Assembly (NCBI GenBank): GCA_033977485.1
Contig: CM066984.1
Location: forward strand, 32,159,501 to 32,223,500
Reading direction: 5' to 3'
Source: Hydrangea macrophylla
Lineage: Eukaryota; Streptophyta; Magnoliopsida; Cornales; Hydrangeaceae
Length of the DNA: 64,000 nucleotides
The first letter of the stretch is position 1. The number at the start of each line of letters is the position of its first letter. This document shows positions 1-11,433 of the stretch, piece after piece. Below the pieces are notes generated by a model. It did not search any database. It saw only the letters and a list, made by a program, of their open reading frames with translations, and was not told where the DNA came from. A program made the position numbers and the translations under genes.

Positions 1-394
1 TCAGGAAGGTTATTCTGAGGGAGACTTTTCAGAAGAGTATGCTGATGAAGGGCATGGATATGCCAGCTGAAAAGAAGATTCTAGTCTATTATCATATTAG
101 GATTTCCTATACGCTTTAGAAACTATCTTTTGTCTGATGTAATAATTTAAGTGGTGTCAATCACCCAAACTTATATTTTGTGGTTTTCATTTGGAACTGT
201 TGTAATAGCCTAAGTAGCGAAACACTTAAAGTTCCCCCATGAATACCATTAGATGTCTTGTAATTCCTTCATATGCTATAACCATGTTAGAATACTTGTA
301 AGGACAGGTCAGTCTTATGTAACTAGTCATGGCTCACGGATCCGGAAAAGAAAATTTTATTTCCCTCTAATTTTCGCTATCCCTGGGCAAGACT
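1..394 (+). repeat. 3' end of the Gypsy-A 5' LTR
   Basis: Matches 28015-28404, the end of the 3' LTR, almost base for base, with roughly 6% differences counted by eye. The rest of this LTR is outside the window. The terminal bases have decayed: GACT here against GACA in the 3' LTR. Confidence 0.88.
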
Positions 395-401
395 GAATTT
401 T

Positions 402-419
402 TGGTATTAGAACCAGGTT
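402..419 (+). other. Gypsy-A primer-binding site
   Basis: TGGTATTAGAACCAGGTT lies a few bases after the LTR end. It resembles the plant initiator-Met tRNA primer site (TGGTATCAGAGCCAGG type) with two transitions, and sets the element's orientation as plus. Confidence 0.8.
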
Positions 420-651
420 TAGTTGTGCTCGCTGATTGTCCGACACTCTTAAGTTAATAAACCTAAGATACTCTAGGTATAGTAGCCGATACTAAAATAG
501 TTTTCTTCCAAATAGGTAGTATGGAGTACCAAAGGAAACATGAAGCCCAAGGTTGAGAACATAGAACCACTATGTATAAGAAAGCCACTTCCCGAGGTAT
601 AGTCCGTATTGGTGCCACCATCAGGTGCAGTGCTCATAAGAAGATAGGAGG

Positions 652-897
652 TTGACGAAATGTTTCTTCCTTGGGAAATATGTTCCTGATACTGCTCATC
701 ATAGGGTCATAGCACTGCACACTATGTCTATAGAGGTGGACGAGATCTTTCACACTTTTGATAACCCTACGATAATTGATCAGGGAGAATCACAGACTGA
801 GATAATACCTCTTGAGATCCCTTCCAATCCAATAGAAAGTTCGGATGCTGGAGAGATGGAAATGGATCTAGCTAAAGAAGATCTAATAAAGAAATAA
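652..897 (+). CDS. Short leader ORF of Gypsy-A, unknown function
   Basis: An 81-codon frame in the Gypsy-A leader. The C-terminal half is acidic (runs of E and D around IPLEIPSN and MEMDLAKEDL). There is no recognised domain, signal peptide or membrane segment. It may be a fragment of a longer leader protein together with 1454-1558 and 1902-2357, all on the same strand upstream of gag. Its distance from gag and the decay of the element make present-day translation doubtful. Confidence 0.3.
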   Translation: MTKCFFLGKYVPDTAHHRVIALHTMSIEVDEIFHTFDNPTIIDQGESQTEIIPLEIPSNPIESSDAGEMEMDLAKEDLIKK

Positions 898-1453
898 ATA
901 TTGTACTTGTATGATCTTGATTGGCCGATAGGTTGGGATAATGAACGATGGATGGCTTGCACCCCCCTAGAGGAGATTGAAATTTCTGGAGAATCCCCAC
1001 AGCTAGAAGACTAAATGCCCTAGTTAGCTTATCTTTTGATTAATGTTGTATTGGGATTGTAGTCCCACATTTTGGCAAAAATATATGTAAAACTTGTATT
1101 AGGATTCCTCTCTTGTAATGTCGTTATTTCTAATGAAAACCTACCTTTTACTTTTAAACTAGATATTTTTCTATAATTGTAATATTTGTCTATATAATCC
1201 TTCTTACATATGCCCGAATAGAGGATTTGGAATTGATCACTAGACGGTAAACCTTAAGATACTTTGAACTAGTACCCATACTAAGGTAGTTTCTTTTGGT
1301 GAAACAGGTAAAATGGAACCTACCTACATCCCTGACGATTTTGGAGGATGTCTAATCTTTTCTGATCGTATAGTGCCAGTAAATCCAGACATGTACCATC
1401 ATAAGACCTGACCAATTGCTAGGGATGGAGGAAAGAGAAATCTGTGACTCGAT

Positions 1454-1558
1454 ATGAGTAGGCACAATATCAATGAAAAAGCTATCTATGATGCTGAGAT
1501 CATCAAGAAAGTCCACGATGAGATGATTAAGTTACTCAAGGACCCGAAAGACTTCTAA
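1454..1558 (+). CDS. Very short leader ORF of Gypsy-A
   Basis: A 34-aa frame beginning MSRHNINEKAIYDAEIIKKV, charged and probably helical. It lies between the other two leader frames on the same strand. No family is recognised. It could be chance or a remnant of a longer protein. Confidence 0.2.
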   Translation: MSRHNINEKAIYDAEIIKKVHDEMIKLLKDPKDF

Positions 1559-1901
1559 AGGATGTATACTGGCGTTTATCAGATGCCCCTACCACCTCTA
1601 GTATTTCCCCAACAACCCCCTCCTTTCCAAGGAATACCTATGAACCAAATGCAATTCCAATATCAGGCTACCATGTAAATGATGACTTCGGAGAACACAT
1701 GATTTACCCCGATGGCATTGAACCAACCAATCCCGAGGAATTCCTAGAGAACTTAAAATCTTAGAGAACTTAAAATCAAAAGCTCGTCAATGCCTCGGAG
1801 GTGGGTTGAGAGTCTAGCATCATGTATTCCATATCTCTAACCCTCACCGACTTCAAGTTGAGGCCATTCATACTGTGTATACTTAAGGATTAATACACAG
1901 A

Positions 1902-2357
1902 GTGATAAGGAGATTAGCAATGGATGATAACATCTTCCAATCATTAGTGAACCAGATACTACAAGAACCATCACTTCACCCAGAAGACAACCTTATCTTG
2001 GCACCCATTGAGAAAGTACCTGCAGAAGCAGTACCCCCAGTGGTAGAGCCTGCTGCCAGCTCTAACAATACAGTTATGTCCGATGATGAACCGGATATAT
2101 ATTTGGAGGAAGAGGACAACGAAGAAGAAGATCCTGAAGAAGAAAACCCTAAAGAGGAAGTCGAACAAGTGGTACCCCTTCATCCTATGGGGAGCCAACC
2201 CATAGTAGAAATGACCATGGACGATGATGACGATGAGGATCATGAGGGAAAAATTGACATTGAGGATTGGGACATGGGTGAACCCAATTTGGATGAAGAT
2301 GGACCTCACGACTCTGACATGGGAGAGATCAGATCCGAGTCGGACATGGATGACTAG
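1902..2357 (+). CDS. Acidic leader ORF upstream of gag in Gypsy-A
   Basis: An intact 151-codon frame about 315 bp upstream of gag. The N-terminal third is mixed, with a hydrophobic, proline-containing stretch (LAPIEKVPAEAVPPVVEP). The rest is extremely acidic, with D/E runs around residues 66-90 and 106-150 and almost no basic residues. No zinc knuckle or enzymatic motif is present. Some plant LTR retrotransposons (for example Ogre) carry an extra ORF upstream of gag, and this could be such an additional ORF. The frame is still open although gag-pol is broken, which may be chance or biased composition. Function is unknown. Confidence 0.45.
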   Translation: MIRRLAMDDNIFQSLVNQILQEPSLHPEDNLILAPIEKVPAEAVPPVVEPAASSNNTVMSDDEPDIYLEEEDNEEEDPEEENPKEEVEQVVPLHPMGSQPIVEMTMDDDDDEDHEGKIDIEDWDMGEPNLDEDGPHDSDMGEIRSESDMDD

Positions 2358-2671
2358 TTCTAGATGACCTATTATAATATGCTAGTAGTTTTTAGCTTAG
2401 TTGTACTTATGTTAACTTGGGTTAATAACCCTTTTTGTTGTAGGAATATTGCAATAGGGTAATATCCTCACTTTTGTATCCATGTATTCTAGGAAGACTC
2501 TAATTATGTAACAGTTATCCTATTTATAAAAGAAGATGTTTTAGTACCATACTTGACCCAATGCTTGTATTGCTTACTTGTTTGTTTTATAAACATATTC
2601 ATAGATACCCAGGTAAAACCTATATACAAGATTTCTAAGTAGAATACTTCTATAGGTAAACTAGACAACCA

Positions 2672-3538
2672 ATGGCAGAAAGACCAAGAAGAAATCAACG
2701 CATCGGACCCCCAAACCCCGTTGGAGGAGCACCGAAACCTATTCCTGTAGGAATGGACCCCACTGGAGTGTTTGACGCGTTCCTACAACACCTAGAACAC
2801 ATTGGGAACAACCATAACCCCAAAAACAACAATGCTAACAACAACCCCGTAGTCCCACTAAGACCACATGAAGATTGTACGGTAGAACGTTTTTATGAAA
2901 TGCGTCTAGATAAATTCAATGGAATGACTGAACCATGGGAAGCAAAGCAATGCCTTCGCGGAATGGAGATCATCTTTGATACCTTGGAATGTTCTGAAAT
3001 TGAGAAGCATCGATTGGTTACCTACCAGTTAACTTATGCTGCAGCTGATTGGTGGGAGTCAGAAAAGGCAACACTAGGAGGAGATGAACATAGGATGACA
3101 TGGACGGCGTTCAAAGAACTATTTTTGGAAAACTACTTTCCCCAAACAAAAAGGAACCAAAAGGAAAAAAGAGTTTATCGATCTAGTCCAAGGGAATCAG
3201 ACAGTGCGAGAATACACGGTACTATTCGAGCGTCTTTCTCAATTTACAAATCATATGATCGATACCCCGGAGAAGAAGAACTGAAAATATCACCTAGGAC
3301 TCTCCCTACCTCTGTAAAAGTTGACTTATGGCCTCCTAAACCAAACATTCAAAGCTTTAGTGGGAATGACACATGGCTTCGAAGAAATCACTAGCCGCGA
3401 ACAGAAACGCTTTGTGAATCGACCACCCCCTCCAAGATTTAATCAAGGACAAAGACAAGCTCTTGCTCATAAGTAGGGATACAAGAGAAACTAGAATGGA
3501 GAAAAGAAGCCACAAACAGCTCCCTTTTGTAACAAACC
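2672..3538 (+). pseudogene. Gypsy-A gag, N-terminal part, frameshifted and cut by Gypsy-B
   Basis: Starts MAERPRRNQRIGPPNP. The retrotransposon gag (capsid) core follows: the F-N-G-M-T-E-P-W-E-A segment near residue 87, ADWWES near 129 and TWTAFKELFLENYFP near 148. These are typical of plant chromovirus Gag. After about 3160 the frame shifts: the expected capsid continuation lies in another frame, while the original frame runs to a stop at 3394. Later stops occur before 3538, where Gypsy-B interrupts. The zinc-knuckle part resumes at 11434. Confidence 0.85.
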
Positions 3539-4346
3539 TGTCACGCCCCGACGTAGCATAAATAAGGAAAGCGTTTAATTAATTTCCTTTATGGACCAGT
3601 AGGTCGTGACAGTTTGAAGGATCGATTCCGTCCCAAACGTCAACAACAAAAACATAATAATCAGAGCAGAGCAATCAAGGCTTACAGTATTTTTCTAAAT
3701 TAATAGTTATTACAGCACGGGGTCTCTAAAGGCACAAACCGCCTTAAATTGAAACAATAACTTAACTTCTATTACAGTCATCCTTATTACAAAATAGTTC
3801 ATAAATTAATCATAAGATATTGATAATAGTTCTATCTTCCAAGGGAGCCGTTCTCAGTTTGCATAATCATAATGTTCCGCTTGATCAAAACCTAAAAAGC
3901 CTGAACACGAATGTCCAAGGCGCATCGACGCCGTCAGCTTCAAGAAGCTGGTGAGTATTAAAAACATAACTTTGAATGTAACACATACTCATTTACCAAT
4001 TTCAAATTCCCATTTAATTCAACAAGTTTACATTAGAGTAAAGAGTTCATTTTAGAAAACAACCATAATATCATTGGTAAGCTATAATTCACATATATGT
4101 GACCGTGTATGAAAATAATGCACCATCTCATCTTACCGACTCTTTTCTCTCGACAAACACCACAACCCACCATCTCTCAGTAGTATCTTTGAAATACTCC
4201 AATAGCCACACTTTAGCACAGGGGTGCCAAGGAATGTCCAGTTTGCCTCACACTTTAGCACGGGGTGCCAGGGAATGTCCAATGCCTCACACTTTGGTAC
4301 CTAATCCGCCTCACAAATACATCTCACAGTATCCAGACTCGGGTAC
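3539..4346 (-). repeat. Truncated 3' LTR of Gypsy-B
   Basis: Aligns with 9073-9877 of the 5' LTR, then stops at GGGTAC (4341-4346) and continues directly into integrase sequence. The missing portion is the 5' (U3) part of the LTR, so the break is a deletion, not an assembly-scale rearrangement of the whole LTR. It contains two copies of a CACACTTTAGCAC...GGGTGCCA repeat (about 4206-4290). Confidence 0.85.
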
Positions 4347-5408
4347 TACTCCTCGGTCCAGAATCTTGAACGGTCCAATGAAACGCGAAGCTAACTTCCC
4401 TCTCTTGAGACCGAAGCATACTACTCCTCGGGTCGGTGAAACCTTAAGAAGTACGTGATCTCCGACGCTAAACTCCAAATCTTTCCGGCGTCGATTGGCA
4501 TAACTCTTATACCGGCTTTGAGCGGTTCTCATCCTTTCCTTAACCAAGGAAATTTTCTCGTTGGTTTCTTTAACCAATTCTGGTCCCAATAATTTTGTAT
4601 CCCTAACTTCTGCCCAACACAATGGAGAATGACATGGTCGTCCGTATAATGCTTCGAACGGAGCCATCCCGATACTCGAATGATAACTATTATTGTAGGC
4701 GAATTCAACCAAAGGCAAGTGCATCTCCCAAGATTCTTCGACATCAATAACACATGCCCTAAGCATATCCTCCATGGTCTGATTGACACGCTCAGTCTGC
4801 CCATCTGTCTGAGGGTGAAAAGCAGTACTCATCTTGAGCGAGGTTCACATAGCTTCTTGCAAACTCTCCCAAAATCCAAAAGTAAAACGTGCGTCACGGT
4901 CTGACACAATTGACACAGGTGCACCGTGAAGTCACACAACTTGTATGTACATGTGGCTCATCTTTTCTATCGGGTATGTCATACTGTAAGGGATGAAATG
5001 TGCTGACTTAGTCAGTCAATCCACGATTACCCAAATGGCATCATGATTCTGCTGCAATCGAGGCAATCCTACTACAAAATCCATCGTGATGTGCTCCCAC
5101 TTCCAACCAGGAATAGGTAATGGTTGCAACAATCCCGAGGGTCTCTGATGTTCAGCCTTGACTTGTTGACACGTCAAATACTTGGATACAAATTCGGCCA
5201 CATCCTTCTTCATACCTTCCCACCAAAAATTTCTTTTCAAATCCTTGTACATTTTTGTTCCTCTTGGGTGAACTATATATCTTGACTTATGTGCTTCTTC
5301 CGGGATATCCTTCCTAAGCTCTTCACAATCTGGCACACATAATCTATTTCTGCACCGATATCCTCCATCGATTCCCACCTTCCATTCTGTCTGATCTTTC
5401 TCTGACAT
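4347..5408 (-). pseudogene. Gypsy-B integrase, broken
   Basis: Minus-strand pieces in order. The zinc-binding domain is 5016-5408: CRNRLCVPD, then H-K-S-R-Y and the CQQVKAEHQRPSG stretch, followed by the start of the catalytic core (MDFVVGLPR). The core's C-terminal part is 4311-4832: FHPQTDGQTERVNQTMEDML with the catalytic glutamate region, then NNSYHSSIGMAPFEALYGR and GDHVLLKVSP of the C-terminal domain. The tail reads through the deletion junction (about 4347-4354) into LTR sequence, giving an artificial end. A stop-containing gap at 4833-5015 removes continuity. Non-functional. Confidence 0.85.
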
Positions 5409-5417
5409 CTTAACAAA

Positions 5418-6290
5418 CTATGTCTGAAACTTCTCATCTTTTTTCTGAGTTCCAATAATGAGGTCGATAAGAACAGGCAGTAGAATAAGACATCCGAAAT
5501 GTTGTCCTTCTTCTTCTTCAGCACTCTGTACATCGAACTCCGCCAACGTCTCCAATGCTCGCCATTCTCTAACCATTAAGGCAGAGATCGTCTCACGAGT
5601 CTGCCGACTCAAAGCATCAGCGACCACATTAGCTTTACCAGGGTGGTATTCCAACGTGAAGTCGTAATCTTTGATCAGCTCCATCCATCTGCGCAGCCTC
5701 ATGTTCAACTCTTTCTATGTGAACAAATATTTTAGGCTCTTGTGATCGGAGAATAAATCAAACTTCTCACTATAGAGATAGTGTCTCCAAATCTTGAGTG
5801 CAAATACTACTGTTGCCAACTCCAAATCATGAATGGGATAGTTCAACTCATTCATCTTCAGCTGTCTGGATCCATAGGCGATAACTCTGCCATCTTGCAT
5901 AAGTACACACCCTAGTCCTTGATATGACGCGTCACTAAAGATAGTGAACTTCTCATCAGGCTTGGGTATAGCTAGTACCGGTGCAGTAGTGAGTCTTTCT
6001 TTCAACTCTAGAAATACACGCTCATGCTTCTCTACCCACTCGAACTTTAGATTCTTCTTCATCAATCCAGTCAACAGTGCAGCTATTTTAGAAAATCCCT
6101 CAACAAATCTTCTATAATAGCTTGTGAGTCCAAGGAAACTCCGAACTTCGGTAGGGTTGCTCGGCCTAACCCAGTTCGATACAACATCTGTCTTGGATGA
6201 ATCCACAGAAATTCCTTGAGATGACACCTTGTGTCCCAAAAATTTCATTTCTTGTAACCAGAACTCACACTTACTGAACTTGGCATACAA
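5418..6290 (-). pseudogene. Gypsy-B RNase H domain, broken
   Basis: 5715-6290 encodes the RT thumb/connection ([34 protein letters not shown]) and the start of RNase H ([15 protein letters not shown], with the first catalytic aspartate). 5418-5708 continues with [20 protein letters not shown], the usual RNase H end in Ty3/gypsy. A stop at about 5709-5714 separates the two frames. Confidence 0.88.
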
Positions 6291-7001
6291 CTAATGATCC
6301 TTGAGCGTCTGCATCGCAATCCATAAGTGTTGCTCTTGTTCTTCTCCCGACTTAGAATAGATCAAAATATCATCTATAAAGACGATGAAAAACTGATCTA
6401 AATAAGGCTTGAACACTCTATTCATCAGATCCATAAACACTGTCAGGGCATTCATCATTCCAAACAGCATTACCAAAAATTCATAATAACCATATCGGGT
6501 TCTGAACGCAGTCTTAGGTATATCTTCCTTCCGTACCCTCAACTGATGATATCCCGACCTTAGGTCTATCTTGGAAAATGTCGTAGCTCCTTGTAGTTAA
6601 TCAAACAAATCGTCAATCCGAGGCAAGGGATACTTGTTCTTGATAGTCACGCAGTTTAATTCTTTGTAATCGATACACAATCGAAGTGTCCCATCCTTCT
6701 TCTTCACAAATAATACCAGTGCTCCCCAAGGCGATGTACTTGGACGTACAAAACCTAGGTTCTCGAACTCTTGAACTTGTTCCTTCAACGCTGATAGTTC
6801 GGCGGGGGCCATTTTGTAGGGAACTTTGGTGATCAGAGTTGTACCCGGTATAAGCTCAATATAGAACTCTATACTTCTCTCGGGCGATAAACTAGAAACG
6901 TCTTGAAATACTTCTTCGAAGTCCTTGACTACAGGTATAGACGACGATGTCATCTCTGTACTGACGACTTCGATGTTTGCTACGCATCTTGTGAGGAACA
7001 T
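6291..7001 (-). pseudogene. Gypsy-B reverse transcriptase, broken
   Basis: 6597-7001 has the RT N-terminal motifs ([32 protein letters not shown]). 6291-6542 has fingers/palm with FIDDILIYS, the YVDD-type catalytic motif, with both aspartates kept. Stops and lost bases between 6543 and 6596 break the frame, and M replaces expected residues in the GMMNA stretch. Continuous with RNase H downstream on the same strand. Confidence 0.9.
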
Positions 7002-7019
7002 ATCTCCCAGAGGGTCACA

Positions 7020-7660
7020 TTAAAAATCAAAGGGTTGATTCTCATTGTCGGGGAATGTAATTCTCTTACTCGCACAATCCAACTTCGGTTGATTCTGAGA
7101 GAGCCAATCCATTCCGAGGATTATGTCAAACTCCTTCATCAATAGGACAATTAGCCTTACAGGGATTTCATGATCTCCTAATCGAAATGGACAATCCTTG
7201 CACACATGCCTAACTTGACTGCGGCTCCTAATGGTGAGGTAGCTCTCAAAGCTTTCTCTAAACGATGAGGTAAGATACCCAATCTTTGAATAGTGTTAAC
7301 AGATATGAATGAAAGGGCAGCACCCGTATCAAATAACACTTTAACATGGGAGTTAAATAGAGTTAATGTACCTTCCACTGCTTGTTGATCAGGTTGAGCT
7401 TCTTCATAATTCCCTTCTTCATACCCAGTCTCGTCATAACCAGCAGTACTAGGAATAATAGCATTCACACGAGTCTGACCTTGTTGACCATAAGTCACTT
7501 GCTTAGGAGCAGTGCAAAACTTGCTGATGTGGCCTGGTTCACCATAGTTGTAGCAAATTATGCCTTGCTGAGTAGCACGCCTTGGTTCCTTGTAATCTCG
7601 AGCCGGATGTCCGGGGTTGCCACAGTTGAAATATTTCCCAGCACTACTTCCTTCTCCCAC
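7020..7660 (-). pseudogene. Gypsy-B Gag zinc knuckles and aspartic protease, broken
   Basis: Two CCHC-like knuckles are visible (CGNPGHPARDY and CYNYGEPGHISKFC), each missing one cysteine (tyrosine instead). The retropepsin motif follows: LFDTGAALSFIS, with the catalytic aspartate. The frame is lost near 7205 and the rest of the protease (MKEFDIILGMDWL) is in the next frame, 7020-7205. One stop at about 7661 separates this from gag. Confidence 0.85.
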
Positions 7661-8512
7661 TCAGGGTTGAGTCGGATAGGTGATAGCTTGTGTTTTCTTG
7701 CTTCCATCAAAATTCCTCTTCTGACCTTGGGTACGATACATTGGTGGTCTATTTCCAAAGTTACCTCTCTGAGGCGGTCGGGATTCGAATTGCTTTCGGT
7801 TCACTCGAGCGTCCTCTTCTAGATCGGTAGTCAAGCCAACCAATCCCTCAAACGACTTATCTAGGTGACCGAGGATCATGCGGCGAATCTGTGGTGTCAG
7901 CCCTTGGTTATACTTACGGATCTTCTTCTCCTCAGTATCAACCATATGAGGGGCAAACCGAGACAGTCTCTCGAACTGGGTGGTGTACTTTTGCATCGAC
8001 TTGGTTCCTTGTGTTAGATCCATGAACTCCTTATCTCTTTTGTGACTTTCCGTAGCCGAAAAATACTTTTCCAAAAATCTCCCTTTAAACGCGGTCCACG
8101 TCATTCCCATCGCAGCACCATTCCCAATAGTAGCTACGACCGAATCCTACCAATCTGCGACGGCATCGGTTAGTTGAAAGGTATCTAACCTCCTCTTGTC
8201 CATCTCATTGCACTGGATAGCCTCGAACATTTGGTCCATTTGTCTTAACCACTATTCTGCCTTCCATGGTTCTGCGGTACCCGCAAACTGCTCGGGCCTT
8301 AGCGCACGGAATCTCTCCAGCAGCTTATCTTCAGTTTGGCGGTCTCGTCGGTTATCATTCAGGTCACCAACCCTTTTGAGACGTCTCACAAAGGCTTCAA
8401 ACATTCTAGTGGGGTAGGCAGCTAAAGGTGCATCTTCTATCAAATTCTGATTCCTCCTTAGTCCTCCAGCCATTCTATGCATGATAGTGATAGTAGAATG
8501 AGGAAAATGCAT
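7661..8512 (-). pseudogene. Gypsy-B Gag capsid, broken
   Basis: Two minus-strand frames. 8252-8512 has MAGGLRRNQN near its start and an F-A-G-T-A-E-P-W segment. 7661-8110 has MTWTAFKGRFLEKYF and a downstream capsid helix region. Both match the general layout of the Gypsy-A gag, so the two elements are related. In-frame stops between 8110 and 8252 break the protein. Confidence 0.82.
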
Positions 8513-9046
8513 GCAACAGAAGTATAAAGCAGTTTAAATGACAACAACATCAAAAGAGTATTTCTATATATAACTTCTTGTCAAGTTGTTACAAAAAGCG
8601 TGTATGATCAGAGTTATGCCTACCCTATCTGTGTGGGTTAAGACGTACATCGTCCATGCAAGAGTTACAAAAATGGGGTCATTGCCCTATACTCGAATGC
8701 ATGTAGATGCAGTTTGCAAAAAGAGAATAGAGCTACTAGTCAAAAATAGTCAATATACACAAGGCGATATCTAAACGGTCAGTCATCGCAGAAGCTGGTA
8801 CTATCGCTCCCAAAGTAACCCAGTGCCCTCCAAAAGCATCGGGTACAAAAAGGGGCTGAGCTGGATCCATACCTGAAAAAGGTGCTAACTTAAGTCAGGA
8901 CAGGGATAATCTTAGGCGTTTGGGTAACTGAGTCTATCCTTCCTGTCGTATCATCGGGGTGCAAAGCTTAAGCTAACAGAACTGTGGAATCGGGTCTAAA
9001 CTGGTAAACCCTAACCTAGCTAAACTATTCCGATGTAACAAAATAT
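8513..9046 (-). other. Gypsy-B leader between PBS and gag
   Basis: About 530 bp of untranslated leader with no frame worth calling. It is short compared with the 2.25-kb leader of Gypsy-A and lacks the acidic ORFs found there. Confidence 0.7.
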
Positions 9047-9064
9047 AACCTGGCTTTGATACCA
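9047..9064 (-). other. Gypsy-B primer-binding site
   Basis: On the minus strand TGGTATCAAAGCCAGGTT, one transition from the common plant initiator-Met tRNA site. It lies 8 bp inside the LTR end at 9073. Confidence 0.9.
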
Positions 9065-9734
9065 CTAAATCCTGACACGCCCCGACGTAGCATAAATAAG
9101 GAAAGCGTTTAATTTCCTTTATGGACCCGTAGTTCGTGACAATTTGAAGGATCGATTCTGTCCCAAACGTCAACAACAAAAACATAATAATCAGAGCAGA
9201 GCAATCAAGGCTTATTGTATTTTTCTAACTTAATAGTTATTACAGCATGGGGTCTCTAAAGGCACAAACCGCCTTAAATTAAAACAATAACTTAACTTCT
9301 ATTACAATCATCGTTATTACAAAACAGTTCATAAATTAATCGTAGGATATTGATAACAGTTCTATCTTCCAAAGCAGCCGTTCTCAGTTTGCATAATCAT
9401 AATGTTCCGCTTGATCAAAACCTGAAAAGCCTGAACATAAATGTCCAGGGCGCATCGACGCCGTCAGCTTCAAGAAGCTGATGAGTATTAAAAACATAAC
9501 TTTGAATGTAACACATGCTCATTTACCATTTTCAAATTCCCATTTAATTCAACAAGTTTACATTAGAGTAAAGAGTTCATTTTAGAAAACAACCACAATA
9601 TTATTGGTAAGCTATAATTCACATATATGTGACCGTGTATGAAAACAATGCACCATCTCATCTTACCGATTCTTTTCTCTCAACAAATACCACAACCCAC
9701 CATCTCTCACTAGTATCTTTGAAATACTCCGATA

Positions 9735-10060
9735 GCCACACTTTAGCACAGGGGTGCCAGGTAATGTCCAGTTTGCCTCACACTTTAGCACGGGTTGCCA
9801 GGGAATGTCTAATGCCTCACACTTTGGTACCTAATCCGCCGCACAAATAATTCACATAGTATCCAGACTCGGGTACCAGGGAGTGTCCGTAGGCCACACT
9901 TTAGCACTACCATGGGTGCCAGGGAATGTCCAAGTTCGGCCTCACACACTTTCACGCTACCATGGTCATCAGGGAGTGTCCAGTTTTGCCACCGTCACAT
10001 TTCAAAGACACTCAAGCCGCAATCTCAACCACAACACACTTTGTACTCACTTACCAGGGA
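9735..10060 (-). repeat. Degenerate tandem repeats in the Gypsy-B LTR
   Basis: Four to six imperfect units sharing CACACTTTAGCAC and GGGTGCCAGGGAATGTCC, about 40-70 bp apart. The first two units are also present in the truncated LTR at 4206-4300. Confidence 0.75.
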
Positions 10061-10366
10061 GTGTCCATAACACAATCTCAACCACACACTCTATACCACA
10101 CTGACCAACATTCACACTCACCATGCATGTACAACTGACTCCACATGTATGTCATGAAACTTTAAACATAAAGTAAAATGCTAAATTATAGGAACAATGT
10201 ACGTACGGGGATTGTTAAGTCGTAATACATCATTTCATTCGTCCAAACATAACCAAATAGGATTCTATTTTAGTAAATTTCCCAAACAGAGCTTTAAAAG
10301 TTCATAAAACATCACCCAAATAGTTCCTTAACACAAGACAAGCAAAATCTAGAAACTGTCAGAAGT

Positions 10367-10590
10367 CGCGCGCGCGCGGGCTGCTCGCTCAATGTGCCCA
10401 ATTTTCCTTTTTCTTTTAAAACCTTTTCTGTCTGCCTGAAAACAGCCACCTCGCTCGCGCGGACGGCTAGCGCAGTCCGCACGCGCGATCTGCTAATTTT
10501 CGTTTTCTTTTTAAAACCTTTTCTGTCTACCTGAAAACACATAGCTCGCGCGCTGACCGCTCGTGTGACCCTCGCTCGCGCGATTGCGCG
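10367..10590 (-). repeat. CpG-rich duplicated segment in the Gypsy-B LTR
   Basis: Two copies of a roughly 110-bp unit, each with a CGCGCG-rich part followed by TTTTCTTTTTAAAACCTTTTCTGTC-like sequence (about 10403-10432 and 10500-10529). It stands out sharply from the AT-rich surroundings. Confidence 0.65.
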
Positions 10591-11433
10591 TGTGAGCTCA
10601 GGCAGTAGCTTCATCTTCCTCGCTGGTTTTCCCCTGTTTCAGAAATTAAGGGGTCTTTTGACCCATTTTCGAAAACTGAAGTATATATAACATATCATAT
10701 ATGGATTTCTTCAGTTTTTCACAAGGATTAAGAATCTACAATCAATTTTATGAAAGATTACAAGATGACAAAATTTTCTAATATTCTTTCACATATGAAT
10801 AATTTAGACTTTAATACTTGAACTATAACATCTAGGAACTATAATCCTTCTAAATCATCTCTAAAAACTTGTTTTGATTAAGTTTGTAAAATCACTCTTT
10901 TTCAAGTTTCAAGCTGTCATGAAAATCAACAATGGTGAATCAACATATACATACATACATACAGACAGACAGCAATTGAGCACAAATTACATTTGGAGTG
11001 AGTTTAAAATACTCACTGAGATAGGAAGATGGAAGAAAATTATTGAGAAAGACAACCAATTTTAAGAAATCCAATTGATGCTTGGCTATGGAAGTCTTGA
11101 GTTTCTCTCTCTAAACTGGTATTTTCGTGGCGCGATGATCACCACAAAATACAAAAAAAATCATTTTATCATAAGAAATGATCTTTCGGTTTTATAAAAA
11201 TACAGTTTGAGTTAAACGGGGACGTTTTCACCATTTTGAAATACAATTTTGAAATCTAACACAGGTATTGCTAAATTTTATAAAATCGCAGTTTGACCCC
11301 AAAAAGAATTTTAATAGAAATTAAAACAAGAATTAAAGTTTAACACATGGGAATAGCAATTGAACAAGATTAGAAATACAAATTAATTATGGAAATGTCA
11401 GATTAAAATTAAATGCAAATGCAGGTTGTTACA

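Larger units (their letters stand above)
420..2671 (+). other. Gypsy-A leader between PBS and gag, with remnant reading frames
   Basis: A 2.25-kb leader, long for a gypsy element. It holds several short plus-strand frames (652-897, 1454-1558, 1902-2357) separated by stops. It also has a proline/glutamine-rich stretch around 1580-1675 (decoded Q-Q-P-P-P-F-Q-G-I-P and so on) broken by stops. The fragments could be the wreck of one longer leader-encoded protein, but no homology is recognised. Confidence 0.6.
3539..11433 (-). mobile_element. Gypsy-B: minus-strand Ty3/gypsy nested in Gypsy-A gag
   Basis: On the minus strand the element starts TGTAACAACC at 11433 and ends GGGGCGTGACA at 3539. Flanks are AAACC (3534-3538) and AAATC (11434-11438), a 5-bp TSD with one later change. 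The 5' LTR is 9073-11433 and is followed by a PBS, gag, PR, RT, RNase H and integrase, ending in a truncated 3' LTR (3539-4346). Stops split every domain. A deletion removed the integrase end, the polypurine tract and the first part of the 3' LTR. Confidence 0.9.
9073..11433 (-). repeat. 5' LTR of Gypsy-B, full length (2.36 kb)
   Basis: Bounded by TG...CA (minus-strand TGTAACAACC at 11433, ending GTGTCA at 9073). It is followed by the PBS on the inner side. It contains a run of GGGTGCCAGGGAATGTCC-type repeats (about 9735-10060), a CpG-rich duplicated segment (10367-10590) and a short ACAT/ACAG microsatellite (about 10946-10971). No convincing gene lies within it. Confidence 0.9.

Noticed and set aside
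1971..2309. 112-codon minus-strand frame opposite the acidic leader ORF
   Set aside because: Its Val/Phe/Ile-rich composition is the antisense of GAA/GAT-rich coding sequence.
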